From positions 44,640,945-44,704,944 of the forward strand of contig CM039462.1 of NCBI GenBank assembly GCA_022414725.1: a stretch of 64,000 bases of DNA, in the 5' to 3' direction. The stretch's first letter is position 1. Each line of letters starts with the position of its first letter. The position numbers and the translations under genes are program-made. The stretch comes from Microglena sp. YARC (lineage: Eukaryota > Chlorophyta > Chlorophyceae > Chlamydomonadales > Chlamydomonadaceae). Below the pieces are notes generated by a model. The model saw only the letters and a list, made by a program, of their open reading frames with translations. It was not told the origin of the DNA and searched no databases. Below, in pieces: positions 9,299 to 19,680 of the stretch.

Positions 9299-10118
9299 GG
9301 AGTAGGTTTGGTTGGAAGGGAGTAGGTTTGGTTGAAAGGGAGTAGGTTTGGGTGAAAGGGAGTAGGTTTGGGTGAAAGGGAGTAGGTTTGGGTGAAAGGG
9401 AGTCGGTTTGGGTGTAAGGGAGTAGGTTTGGGTGTAAGGGAGTAGGTTTGGGTGAAAGGGAGTAGGTTTGGGTGAAAGGGAGTAGGTTTGGGTGAAAGGG
9501 AGTAGGTTTGGGTGAAAGGGAGTAGGTTTGGGTGAAAGGGAGTAGGTTTGGGTGTAAGGGAGTAGGTTTGGGTGCAAAGGAGTAGGTTTGGGTGAAAGGG
9601 AGTAGGTTTGGGTGAAAAGGGAGTAGGGTTAAGTAGGGTTAGGTGAAAGGGAGTAGATTTGGGTGAAAGGGAGTAGGTTTGGGTGAAAGGGAGTAGGTTT
9701 AAGTAGGGTTAAGTGAAAGGGAGTAGATTTGGGTGAAAGGGAGTAGGTTTGAGTAGGCTTGGGTGAAAGAGAGTAGGTTTGGTTGAAAAGGAGTAGGTTT
9801 GGTTGAAAGGGAGTAGGTTTGAGTAGGCTTGGGTGAAAGAGAGTAGGTTTGGTTGAAAAGGAGTAGGTTTGGTTGAAAGGGAGTAGGTTTGAGTAGGCTT
9901 GGGTGAAAGAGAGTAGGTTTGGTTGAAAAGGAGTAGGTTTGGTTGAAAGGGAGTAGGTTTGGGTAGGCTTGGGTGAAAGAGAGTAGGTTTGGTTGAAAGG
10001 GAGTAGGTTTGGTTGAAAGGGAGTAGGTTTGGTTGAAAGGGAGTAGGTTTGGTTGAAATGGAGTAAGTTTGGTTGAAAGGGAGTAGGTTTGGTTGAAAGG
10101 GAGTAGGTTTGGGTGATG
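9299..10118. repeat. 20-bp minisatellite with 70-bp higher-order unit
   Basis: About 40 copies of GGGAGTAGGTTTGGGTGAAA. Between about 9751 and 10000 the units are organised into a 70-bp higher-order repeat: GAGTAGGCTT starts at 9751, 9821 and 9891, with a variant at 9961. Each higher-order unit is made of three 20-bp units and a 10-bp remnant. Confidence 0.92.
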
Positions 10119-10187
10119 TAAGGCTGCAAGCTGCTCTGCTGCTTCCAATTGCACATGCAGAAGTGAGTTGCGCCTACGACATGCAAG

Positions 10188-10212
10188 GGTCTAAATTTAG
10201 GGTTTAGGGTTT
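10188..10212 (+). repeat. Short interstitial TTTAGGG stretch
   Basis: TTTAGGGTTTAGGGTTT is two and a half copies of the plant and green-algal telomere heptamer. It sits between two copies of the flanking repeat of the 20-bp array. It is too short to be a telomere. Confidence 0.4.
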
Positions 10213-10289
10213 GCTGCAAGCTGGTGTGCTGCTTCCAATTGCCCCTGTAGCAGTGAGTTGCGCCTGCAACAGTCAGGAGCAAGTTTGGG

Positions 10290-10560
10290 TCACACACACA
10301 TACATACAATCATATACAACAGTACACGCATACATTTAAGCATATATAATAGTACACACACATTCATACAAGCATATATAACTGTACACATATGCATACA
10401 AGCATATTTAACAGTACACACATACATACATGCATATATAACAGTACACACATACATACATGCATATATATAACAGCACACACATTCATACAAGCATATA
10501 TAACAGTACTCACACCTACATACAAGCCTCTGTAATACTACACTCACATACAAACATGCA
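10290..10560. repeat. ~30-bp CA/TA-rich minisatellite
   Basis: Units of the form ACAGTACACACATACATACA + TGCATATATA. Some units have ATTCATACAAG instead. Confidence 0.85.
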
Positions 10561-10564
10561 CGAC

Positions 10565-10740
10565 AGCTCACCACTTGACAAAGCCTGATGCTCCCCACCA
10601 ACAAGTGGGGACGTCGTGGGGTGCCAATCCACTGTACACACACATACATACAAGCATATATAACTGCTTACCACTGGACAAAGAAGCCGGATGCTCCCCA
10701 CCAACGAGAGCGGACGTCGTGGGGTGCCAATCCGCAGCCC
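10565..10740. repeat. Direct duplication of ~104 bp
   Basis: CTCACCACTTGACAAAGCCTGATGCTCCCCACC at 10568 is repeated from about 10671 as CTTACCACTGGACAAAGAAG ... GATGCTCCCCACC. Both copies end in GACGTCGTGGGGTGCCAATC. Confidence 0.8.
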
Positions 10741-10809
10741 CCTCCAGACCAAGCCGCTCCTGTCATCAATGCTTGAAGGGCACGCACCTGAAGAAGAAGA
10801 AAACAATTG

Positions 10810-10915
10810 TTCCCGTTTACATTTTCCTGGTAATCTTATTTTTACTGTGGAAGACGGCAAGCAGCCACATTGCTGGCTCAAGCAATGTAACCAAGTTTAA
10901 GTTCAAGAAGAAGTA
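10810..10915 (+). mobile_element. Short hairpin element, copy 3
   Basis: This is the fullest copy: TTCCTGGTAATCTTATTTTT, GACGGCAAGCAGCCACATTG, CTGGCTCAAGCAATGTAACC, AAGTTTAAGTTCAAGAAG. The hairpin core is AGCCACATTGCTGGCT at 10863-10878. Confidence 0.6.
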
Positions 10916-11104
10916 AGACACGAACAAAAGTGGGGCCATCTAGAGACCCAAAACGAAAGAAACAAGAGACCGAAGGCGACACAAGTCCTAGGCGCGTCGC
11001 AAGCGACGTGGAAAATTGGCGGAGAGTGTTGGTTATTGGAGAGACAGGTGGCAACGGAATGGAGTGCATCAGCACCACCCACACACACCCATTCAGTACA
11101 AGAC

Positions 11105-12295
11105 CCAGCCACTGACCTCGGCCAGGTGTCCGCCCACACTAGTCCACCTTACAGCCCTCTGGGATTGAAAGCCTAATGTCTCTCCCCCAGATGCACTCTC
11201 CCTTCCCCCACCGACCCACTGCACCCACCACCACCTCTCCCACTACCAGCAGCAGCACCCACCTATACAGTACAAGACCCTGCCACTGACCTCGGCTAGG
11301 TGTTCGCCCATACTAGTCCGCCTTACAGTCTGCTGGAGTTGAAAGTCTGATGTCTCTCCCCCAGATGCACTCTCCCTTCCCCAACCCACCCACCGCACCC
11401 ACCCACTACCAGCAGCAGCACACCCATACAGTACAAGACCCTGCCACTGACCCCGGCTAGGTGTCTGCCCATACTAGTGCGCCTTACAGTCTGCTGGAGT
11501 TGAAAGTCTGATGCCTCTCCCCCAGATGCACTCTCCCTTCCCCCACCCACCCACCGCACCCCACCCACTACCAGCACCCACCCACCCATACAGTACAAGA
11601 CCCTGCCACTGACCTCGGCTAGGTGTCCGCCTATACTAGTGCGCCTTACAGTCTGCTGGGGTTGAAAGTCTGATGTCTCTCCGCCAGATGCACCCTCCCT
11701 TCCCCCACCCACCTACTGTACCCACCACCAACCACCCACTGCTAGCAGCAGCACACCCACCCTTACAGTACAAGACCCTGCCATTGACCTCGCTAGGTGT
11801 CCGCCCATACTAGCCCGCCGTACAGTCCGCTGGGGTCGAAAGTCTGATGCCTCTCCGCCAGATGCACTTTCCCTTCCCCCACCCACCCACCCACCGCACC
11901 CACCTACTACCAGCAGCACACCCACCCACCCTTACAGTACAAGACCCTGCCACTGACCTCGGCTAGGTGTCCGCCCATACTAGTGCGCCTTACAGTCTGC
12001 TGGGATTGAAAGTCTGATGTCTCTCCGCCAGATGCACCCTCCCTTCCCCCACCCACCTACTGTACCCACCACCACCCACCCACTGCTAGCAGCAGCACAC
12101 CCACCCTTACAGTACAAGACCCCACCATTGACCTCGCTAGGTGTCCGCCCATACTAGCCCGCCAAGGTTCGCTGGGGTCGAAAGTCTGATGCCTCTCCGC
12201 CAGATGCACTTTCCCTTCCCCCACCCACCCACCGCACCCACCTACTACCAGCAGCACACCCACCCACCCTTACAGTACAAGGCCCTGCCACTGAC
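11105..12295 (-). repeat. Tandem copies of an exon donor edge (158-177-bp unit)
   Basis: About seven imperfect copies lie downstream of the large exon that ends at 12296. Each copy repeats the last ~100 nt of that exon on the minus strand (encoding GRESASGGETSDF ... TVRRTSMGGHLAE and variants), its GTCAGT-type donor, and ~70 nt of intron (CTTGTACTG ... GGTGGGTGGG). Copy starts are near 11117, 11294, 11450, 11608, 11785, 11955 and 12128. Unit length is not a multiple of three and substitutions are scattered, so these are duplicated non-functional edges rather than coding repeats. Confidence 0.8.
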
Positions 12296-13968
12296 CTCGG
12301 CTAGGTGACCGCCCATACTAGTCCGCCGTACAGTCCGCTGGGGTCGAAAGTCTGATGTCTCTCCGCCAGATGCACTCTCCCTTCCCGATGCCGCCTCGTT
12401 CAGCTGCACTAAGCTGCGAGCTGCGTGGAACAATCTCTGTTGCTGTCGAGATACAACCCGGGGGGCATTAGAGGAGGGCTGTTTCCTGGCCACAGCCCCC
12501 CCTCCCCTGCCGTGTGTTCCTGTTGGTGCTAGGGGGCCAGGGACAAGCTCCTGTGGTGCTTGAGGGGAGGTCGCAGGGGAGGTTTCCGATTCCAGACAGT
12601 GGGACCTAGTAGGGGTGTTGCTCTCTTGCGCACTGTCCAGGCGGAGGAGGTTGAGGTTGGAGGCTGTTATGAGCTTGCCCGTGCTGTTGGTGTTACGCCT
12701 GTTCCGCTGGCGGGCTTCTTTCTTGCGCTGTGGGGTGGTCGGCGTGCCCACTGAAACCGCGAAGAGCTCCTCCCCCACGCTAGAGGTGTAGGAGCTGACG
12801 AGAGAAGACATGGCTGATATGCCGTCATTGGGTTGGCTGCCACGGGTCGCTGCCTGACCTGAAGCGCCACCCTGGCGCTGGCTCTCCCGAGCTGCCTGGG
12901 CGTCCACCTCTACTGACTCCATCGCCTCTGGCAGAGCGGTGGAAGAGGCGTGTGTTACATTCCAGGGGGAGTCTGAGATGGTCGAGAGCTTCTTCCCAAA
13001 CAGACCGCCCTTGGCTCGAATACCAAGGCTTATGTGGGCTAGGTGAGGTACCCTCTTGTCAGGTCCCTGCAATGCCCCTCGGTCCTCACAGGGGGCTGTG
13101 GACATGACAGCAGGCGCTAGGATGTCGATGCTTGGCAACACCAACTGGCTATCTGAGATGGACTTCCTGCCTATACTCATTGGAGATTTAAGGGCGCTGG
13201 CAAGGCCTCCGCCGGCTCCTCTCACTTTACTCTTTACATCCTCACTGCTTGGGACTTCCACCACTCTGATGAAAGAATCTTTCAGTAGGTCGCTGTCCAT
13301 CTCTTCAACCGACTCGGTCACGGAGGCGGGACCTAAGCGGGCTGCTAGAGCTGCAGCCCCTTGGCTGGTGAAAGTTGAGGAGCTGCACGATCGTCGGATG
13401 GAGAAGACTGCGGAGCCATGTCTTTGGCTGTCATCTCGCATGACCATGCATGAGAATGCTGAGGACGTGGCGGTACCTTCAGCAGTAGTTGCCACGATGT
13501 ATGATGGAAGTGAGGAGGCATTAGGCCTGGGGCTGGGGTCTTCCCAAGGGGGAGGGGCAGCCCATGTGATCTTACTAGGCTTCACAGAAGTCCGAGGTTC
13601 CAAGATGTCCTTGGGTGAAGCAACTACACCAGCACTAGCCTCGGGAGCGGTAAGATCTGAGAAGGTGGATCCAGTTGTACCTACAAAGGTCTCAGACAGC
13701 TCTGTATCCCCGTCCATCTTTGCAGTGACAGGCGATCCCTTGTAGGACAGCCTGCCAGGGCCAGTGCGACCTTCTAAACGAGCCCAGATCAAAGGCATGC
13801 AGGCATCCTCACTACCATCACTTGGTGCTGCGGTGGCTGCGCTGCAACTACCGATGGTTGACACATCATCAAACAAGCTGCAAGTCTCCACAGAGGCCCG
13901 CTTATGGAGTGGCAGGAATTGTAACGCAGGCGTAGAATACCGGCCACTCCGCTGGAATTTCTGAAGGA
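12296..13968 (-). CDS. Large exon of an unrecognised low-complexity protein
   Basis: An open stretch of about 557 codons on the minus strand runs from a plausible acceptor (CTGCGCAG|TC, exon start 13968) to a donor (GCCGAG|GTCAGT, exon end 12296). The donor falls on a codon boundary. There is no in-frame ATG near the start, so this is probably an internal exon. The protein is rich in Ser, Ala, Gly and Pro, with no recognised catalytic domain. A basic patch RKKEARQRNRR near residue 420 could be a nuclear localisation signal (inference). A more ordered C-terminal piece reads RLFHAARSLVQLNEAAS. The codon use is balanced and the frame avoids stops over 1.6 kb of non-repetitive DNA, which is the main support for a real gene. 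It may belong with the coiled-coil exons just upstream or be separate. Confidence 0.6.
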
Positions 13969-14000
13969 CTGCGCAGTGGACGATGAGGGGTGGCTTTGGT

Positions 14001-14436
14001 CACAGACTGGAACACAGCACCAGTGTGGCAGTGGCAGCAGCCAAGGATACAGTCTGAGTCAGAGACAAGACAGGGTAGGAGTGAAGGAGAAGATGGGGGA
14101 TAAGGAGACATGGCTACAAGGAGCATGTAGGTAGCCTGGTGCTAGCCCTAGTCAATAGCAGACCTAAGGATAGGGCCGTGAATGCCTGTCAGCACCGAGA
14201 CATATCTTGGACAGTGCTTCACAGGGGTTAGGGTGGTCTTCTCAAGTTATAATGGTGGTTCTCGTTCTATGCATCAAGGACTAACACTATCTGACACAGA
14301 GCAGTCAGTGCACAACAGCACTGCTCAGATAAAGAAACCCACACCACCCACCACCAACAGCCATACGTCAGCCACTGACGGATGGAACCTTCCGATGCTC
14401 CATCCGTCACCAAGGGAGTCTGAAATCTATGACTTG
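14001..14436. other. Spacer between two minus-strand gene models, with a hairpin
   Basis: No exon is convincingly placed here. 14376-14409 is an 11-bp perfect hairpin (TGACGGATGGA / TCCATCCGTCA, 12-nt loop), just 3' of the stop codon at 14437. The segment could hold the 3' UTR of the coiled-coil gene or the 5' part of the next. Confidence 0.5.
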
Positions 14437-14537
14437 TTATAAGAGTTCATCCATCGTAAAGCAGCGAGAGTAGTGGAGAAGATCTCCTGTCGAGATCGAT
14501 GTACACCAAGGTGTCGAGGAGAATCTTCCGCCAGCTC
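14437..14537 (-). CDS. Coiled-coil protein, exon 4 (3' end, stop)
   Basis: After acceptor CTGGGAG|GA, two bases complete the Gly codon begun in exon 3. Then 32 codons follow (…STPWCTSISTGDLLHYSRCF…) ending in MDELL and TAA at 14439-14437. No family is recognised. An alternative reading retains the intron and stays open in another frame, so the exact C-terminus is uncertain. Confidence 0.5.
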
Positions 14538-14605
14538 CTCCCAGATCCAGCAATTTAAAATGCAATCAGCGCAGCAGAATCTTTCAGCATCCCTTTTCAG
14601 CTTAC

Positions 14606-14738
14606 CTGGTAGAATCGCAGATGCAATATCGGCGCCTTCAACTTGTTTTACCATCAGATCCTTAAGCGTCGAAGATATTTTGGTAAAGTGAAAAGACTGG
14701 GTGGTGGTCTCTTTCCGTTTCCCACTTACAAAGACGAA
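14606..14738 (-). CDS. Coiled-coil protein, exon 3
   Basis: Acceptor TGTTGCAG|TTC and donor ACCAG|GTAAGC bound 133 nt (44 codons plus one base). The exon reads FVFVSGKRKETTTQSFHFTK, then ISSTLKDLMVKQVEGADIAS and AILP. It joins exon 2 in phase 0 and exon 4 in phase 1. The sequence is lysine-rich and hydrophilic. No domain is recognised. Confidence 0.6.
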
Positions 14739-14883
14739 CTGCAACATTATCAACGCTGGACGGGCTACTATAGCAGATGATTTGTTCATTTGTTGATAAC
14801 ACCGGATTTGTGAAGTGCGAGACAGTACCATGCTCGAAGATCCCTGCCTAGCCCCTCCCCCACCTGACTAGCTGATTCGTTAC

Positions 14884-15003
14884 CTTAAGCATCAGCTCCA
14901 TTTCCCTTTGCTCTATTTCGGCTGCCGCTGAAGCAGATAGATGCTGCAAGGCGAGTTGATCCAACTGCTGTCGAAGCCGCGCATTCTCCAACGCCAACTG
15001 CTC
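14884..15003 (-). CDS. Coiled-coil protein, exon 2
   Basis: Acceptor TGACTGCAG|GAG and donor CTTAAG|GTAACG bound exactly 40 codons. The segment begins EQLALENARLRQQLDQLALQ and ends IEQREMELMLK. Leucines and other hydrophobics fall at heptad a/d positions (L3, L5, A8, L10, L14, L17, L19), typical of a short parallel coiled coil such as a dimerisation helix. There is no basic region ahead of it, so I do not call it bZIP. Confidence 0.7.
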
Positions 15004-15122
15004 CTGCAGTCAAAACGCGAGATGCGACTTAGTGAACCCAACAGCAACTCAGAGAAACGCCCCATTCGCCACATAACACAGCCCGAGAGCAGCAGTCGGT
15101 CAATGGAAAATCTATCACTCAC

Positions 15123-15158
15123 CGCGCCAGCACTGGCACCAGAGGCCGGAATCTCCAT
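15123..15158 (-). CDS. Coiled-coil protein, exon 1 (start)
   Basis: ATG at 15158-15156 opens MEIPASGASAGA. GTGAGT follows directly as the donor on a codon boundary, so exon 2 continues in frame. The four exons together give a 129-residue protein with three GT-AG introns of 119, 145 and 68 nt. No TATA box is evident in the 100 nt upstream. The start is chosen because it is the first ATG before a consensus donor and leads in frame into the coiled coil. Confidence 0.6.
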
Positions 15159-15689
15159 TGCAACGCCTCCTAGTCCTATACTTGGAGTCCAATTACCCGA
15201 TAAGAGCGAAAACCCGCCGATATTTTAGGAATACGCAGGCAATAATGGCTCAACTGCGCACGTTAACTGGCCATGTGATGCAGTACTGGTCATGTGATGC
15301 GACGGCGGTTCTCTTGTCTAACGGATTATCAACCAACTGTGCTAGAGATCCGACTCAAATCGAAACCGATTTCAAACCGACCAACCTCGTAGCTCGACAA
15401 CGACAACCGCCCAACCCGAACTACCTAACCAACTTTACTATCAACTCGTATCTTCTATGCATCCCGGTGCAAACAAATCAGGGGGCCCGGTTCAAATTCC
15501 TCACCCCTTACATACGACGGCGGTTGCAACTCCTCGCCCAGCTGCACGGCCAATGCCATTTATATTTTTACACGAGAACGTGCGATGTTTGCATTGGTAT
15601 CATATGTGGGTGGATTGGAGGTTACCGGTAGTCAGCCAACTCGGTGCGTCACCGGTCGGGAGGAACCCGAAAGATTCCGATTTCTGGCT

Positions 15690-15900
15690 TGCCCGCTTTT
15701 GGTGTGCCATGTGGTGCCATGTGCCTGCGTGCTCATGCCATGTGGTGCCGCGCGTGCCCGTGCATGCCTGCGAGCCATGTGGTGCCATGTGCCATGTGCC
15801 TGCGTGTTTATGCCATGTGGTGCCGCGTGTGCCCGTGCGTGCCTGCGTGACCTGTGCACGTGGTGCCATGTGCAAGCGTGTGCTTCCAGCACGTCACATG
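15690..15900. repeat. CATGTGGTGCCATGTGCC-type degenerate repeat
   Basis: Several diverged copies of ~20-36-bp words such as CCATGTGGTGCC and GCGTGCCCGTGC(A/G)TGCCTGCG. No gene was recognised. Confidence 0.7.
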
Positions 15901-15902
15901 CT

Positions 15903-16492
15903 CCCACTGGGGCACTGTGGTTGGGGTGGTGGGGCACTGTGGTTGTTGGGGTGGTGGGGCACTGTGGCTGTTGGGGTGGTGGGGCACTATGGTTGTTGGG
16001 GTGTGGGGCACTGTGGTTGCAGGGGTGGTGGGGCACTGTGGTTGTTGGGTGGTGGGGCACTGTGGTTGTTGGGGTGGTGGGGCACTATGGTTGTTGGGGT
16101 AGCGGGGCACTATGGTTGTTGGGGTGGGGGGGCACTGTGGTTGTAGGGGTGGGGGGGCACTGCGGTTGTAGGGGTGGCGGGGCACTGGTTGTACGGGTGG
16201 TGGGGCACTGTGGTTGTAGGGGGGGGGGGGGGGGGGGGGGCACTGTGGTTGTAGGGGTGGCGGGGCACTGTAGTTGTAGGTTGGTGGGGCACTGTGGTTG
16301 TTGGGGTGGTGGGGCACTGTGGTTGTAGGGTTGGTGGGGCACTGTGGTTGTAGGGGTGGCGGGGCACTGTGGTTGTAGGGGTGGTGGGGCACTGTGGTTG
16401 TAGGGGTGGCGGGGCACTGTGGTTGTAGGGGTGGTGGGGCACTGTGGTTGTTGGGGTGGTGGGGCACTGTGGTTGTAGGGGTGGTGGGGTGT
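15903..16492. repeat. 25-bp G-rich minisatellite with G22 run
   Basis: About 23 copies of GGGGTGGTGGGGCACTGTGG+TTGTT/A. An uninterrupted run of about 22 G lies at 16219-16240. Each unit carries several G-tracts, so the strand could form G-quadruplexes. Long frames on both strands are a by-product of the repeat. Confidence 0.92.
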
Positions 16493-16496
16493 CGTT

Positions 16497-16590
16497 AGTT
16501 TTGGCTCTCGAGTCGTTGCTTTTGGCCCTTGAGTCGTTGCTTTGGGCTACTGAGTCGTTGCTTTTGCTTTTGAGTCGTTGGTTTTGGATC
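16497..16590. repeat. GAGTCGTTGCTTTTGG repeat, four copies
   Basis: GAGTCGTTG recurs at about 16510, 16531, 16551 and 16572, with TTTTGG-rich spacers, directly after the G-rich array. Confidence 0.8.
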
Positions 16591-16789
16591 ATGCAACGTA
16601 GATTCTGAAGTATCCTTGAACAGCCCGGATTGATTTTTTGAACGCTTTACACTGCTAAAGCACACCCCTCAGCTCAGACTGCAATTGCATGAGTCTAGAG
16701 TCTAGACAGTTGATAGTTCTTGCTGTGACGAGAGGTCTAGGTTTAAGTCAGTGACAAGTTCGGGATGACATAAATAGTATTGCCTTGTT

Positions 16790-17125
16790 ACGAGGCATGA
16801 GGTTGAGGGGGGGCAGCCCGTTTGCTAGCACTGGGGCCAACTACCAACCACCAACCACCAAGCAAGGCATGAGGTTGAGGGGGGCCAGCCCGTTTGCTAG
16901 CACTGGGGCCAACTACCAACCACCAAGCAAGGCATGAGGTTGAGGGGGGCCAGCCCGTTTGCTAGCACTGGGGCCAACTACCAACCACCAACCACCAAGC
17001 AAGGCATGAGGTTGAGGGGGGGCAGCCCGTTTGCTAGCACTGGGGCCAACTACCAACCACCAACCACCAAGCAAGGCATGAGGTTGGGGGGGCCAGCCCG
17101 TTTGCTAGCACTGGGGCCATCCACA
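16790..17125. repeat. ~63-74-bp tandem repeat, five copies
   Basis: GCATGAGGTTGAGGGGGGCC, AGCCCGTTTGCTAGCACTGG and GGCCAACTACCAACCACC repeat with period 63-74 bp. The length differs by the number of ACCAACC words. Single copies of the core occur at 513-575 and, inverted, near 3215-3250. Confidence 0.9.
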
Positions 17126-17349
17126 AGTTCACGAATATACTCAGATCTGCCGGCTTATACGGATTTAGATCTGTCAAGATCCAAGGCGCCCCCTACTGTC
17201 GGTAATCAAACAAAACATATCAGAAGTCACCATGTGCGATTATGTAGATACATGCATGCATGCCAAAAATAAGCACGAACACAGAAAAACACATTAAAAA
17301 CATGCACAGACACATAAAAACACATAAAACACACACATAGATGTTTACG

Positions 17350-19080
17350 ATCACATGCTCAATTGTCCATACTTTGTCTACACTCTACACTGCACTGCCA
17401 TGCTGCACAGTAGTGCCGAAGTGGCTGACCCATTCATCACACAAGCAGAGTCAATCATTTAGCACGCTGGTGTATGAGTGGCCTAACTGTTAATCACATG
17501 AGAATTGAAGTATGACTCGATCAGTGTGTACCCATGTTGCACTGAGTTTGATGAGGTGGACCCAAACACCCGGGGTATAGATGCTGGTATGAAAATAATG
17601 GTAAAGAGGGTGAGGGATGACCCAGACGCGTTTTGCACAGTTGTGCAGAAGTAACACCACGCCCCTCAATGCATTACCTTTTTTGGTGCCGAAGTGGCCG
17701 TCTCATTCATTACACAATGTAGTGTCAACCATTTAGCACGCTGGTGTATGAGTGGCCTAATCGTTAATCTCATAAAAGTAGTACTATGACTCAATGAGTG
17801 CGTAGCCATGGTGCATAGTAGTGCCAATGGGTCCGGCCCATTCATCACACAAGCTGAGTCAAACATGTAGTGCGCTTGTGTATTAGTGCCCTAACCGTTA
17901 TTCACATGAGAGTAGTACTAGGACTCGATGAGTGTGCACCCATGTTGCAGAGGAGTGCTAAAGTGGCCGTCCCATCAATCGCACAAGCAGAGTCAACCAT
18001 TTAGCACACTGGTTTATTAGTGCTCTAGTCGTTATTCACATGAGAGTAGAAATATGACTCGATGAGCATGTACCCATGTTGCACAGTAGTGTCAAAGTGG
18101 TTCGGGAGGGTCCCCTTAACATCACGCCCCTCCAGGCGTTATCTTTTTTTGCCCAGGTGGTCGTCCCGTACAGCACACAATAGTGGCCTAAACATTGATC
18201 AAACAAGTCGTGTAAAACATTTAGCACGCTGGTGTGTTAGTGGCATAAACGGTTATCGCACAATGCCTCTGATAGTGTCTACCCATGTAGCACGCTTGTG
18301 TAGAAGTCATGTAGTGGTCTAAACGTTGATCAAACGAGTAATGTTAAACATGCAGCACACTGGTGTAGTTGTGGCATACACAGTTATCACACAATGCCTC
18401 TGTTAGTGTGTAAATCCATGCAGTGCGCTAGTGCAGGAGTGACGTAGTGGCCTAAACGTTGATCAAACGAGTAATGCTAAACATGCAGCACACTGGTGTA
18501 GTAGTGGCATACACAGTTATCACACAATGCCTCTGTTAGTGTGTATATCCATGCAGTGCGCTAGTGCAGGAGTGACGTAGTGGCCTAAACGTTGATCAAA
18601 CGAGTAATGCTAAACATGCAGCACACTGGTGTAGTAGTGGCATACACAGTTATCACACAATGCCTCTGTTAGTGTGTACATCCATGCAGTACGCTAGTGC
18701 AGGAGTGACGCAGTGGCCTAAACGTTGATCAAACGAGTAGTGTCAAACATGTAGCACACTGGTGTAGTAGTGGCATACACTGTTATCACACTTTGTTTCT
18801 GTCAGTGTGTACATCCAAGCAGTACATTAGTGAAGGAGTGATGTAGTGGCCTAAACGTTGATCAAACGAGTAGTCTAAAACATGTAGCACACTGGTGTAG
18901 CAGTGGCATACACTGTTATCACACTTTGCCTCAATTAGTGTCTCTACCCATGTAGCAGGCTTGTGTAGTAGTGGCGTAGTGGCCTAGCCCTTGATCAAAC
19001 AAGTAGTGTCGACCATTTAGCATGCTTGTGTATTAGTGGCATACAGTTGTATCACACTATGCTTATGTATCCATGCAGTA
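17350..19080. repeat. 133-bp tandem repeat
   Basis: CCTAAACGTTGATCAAACGA starts at 18451, 18584, 18717 and 18850, with a variant at 18983: an exact 133-bp period. Older, more diverged units (~140 bp) extend left to about 17400. Two short matches to the SINE tail (ACGCCCCTCCAGGCGTTATC near 18124; ACCACGCCCCTCAATGCATT near 17655) lie inside the diverged part. No coding sequence. Confidence 0.9.
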
Positions 19081-19152
19081 TGCCAAGGTGACCGATCTTA
19101 CTGGGGGGCATTCCCCTTCAGCCTAGGGATACAATTCACTGTTTCTTTCCCG

Positions 19153-19320
19153 GCTACGAGCTACGTAATCAGCTACGAGCAACGTATTCAGCTACAAGCT
19201 TCGCATTCAGCTACAAGCTACGCAATCGGCTTTCTAGCGTTGCTGAAATTTGAAGCTTGGCCCAGTGGCTGCCTCAGGGAGCTACTAAGAAGCTGCTGCT
19301 AGTAGCCAAAAATAAAAAAA
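19153..19320. repeat. 19-bp repeat and partial dispersed element
   Basis: Four copies of CAGCTACAAGCTACGCATT-like units (19153-19230) run into a weak copy of the element at 6930-7070 (GGAGCTACTAAGAAGCTGCT ... TAGCCAAAAAT). Confidence 0.6.
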
Positions 19321-19365
19321 GGGATTGAATTCAAACATTCAAGCACAAAATGAATCTGTGGGAGG

Positions 19366-19620
19366 CCTTCCTCTTCAGCCCATGCACCTCATTGCTGGGC
19401 TCAATTTGGGCGTGACGGGACACAATGTCGTTTAAAGAGCCTAGGCCGGTAGGCCCCTGTCTACTAGTCTGTTCTTGATCACCACCCGCACATAAACGAG
19501 TATCAGTGGGAGGCCTTCCTCTTCAGCCCATGCACCACATTTCTGGGTTCAATCTTGGTGTGACGAGACACAATGTCATTCACATAGCCCAGGTCGGTAG
19601 GGCCCTTGAAGACCACTCCA
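19366..19620 (-). repeat. Two copies of the amidohydrolase stop-codon edge
   Basis: AGTGGGAGGCCTTCCTCTTC and the following ~100 bp, which on the minus strand encode the end of the amidohydrolase, are repeated downstream of the stop at about 19366 and 19506. Both copies are truncated and carry substitutions. Confidence 0.8.
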
Positions 19621-19680
19621 TAGCGTGGTGTGCACTCCACTCCACTCCATCTTTCCCTACCATGCGCACATACACAAGCA

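Noticed and set aside
12057..12263. Short minus-strand frames such as MGVLLVVGGCGGWVGEG
   Set aside because: They are intron parts of the donor-edge tandem repeat and start mid-unit.
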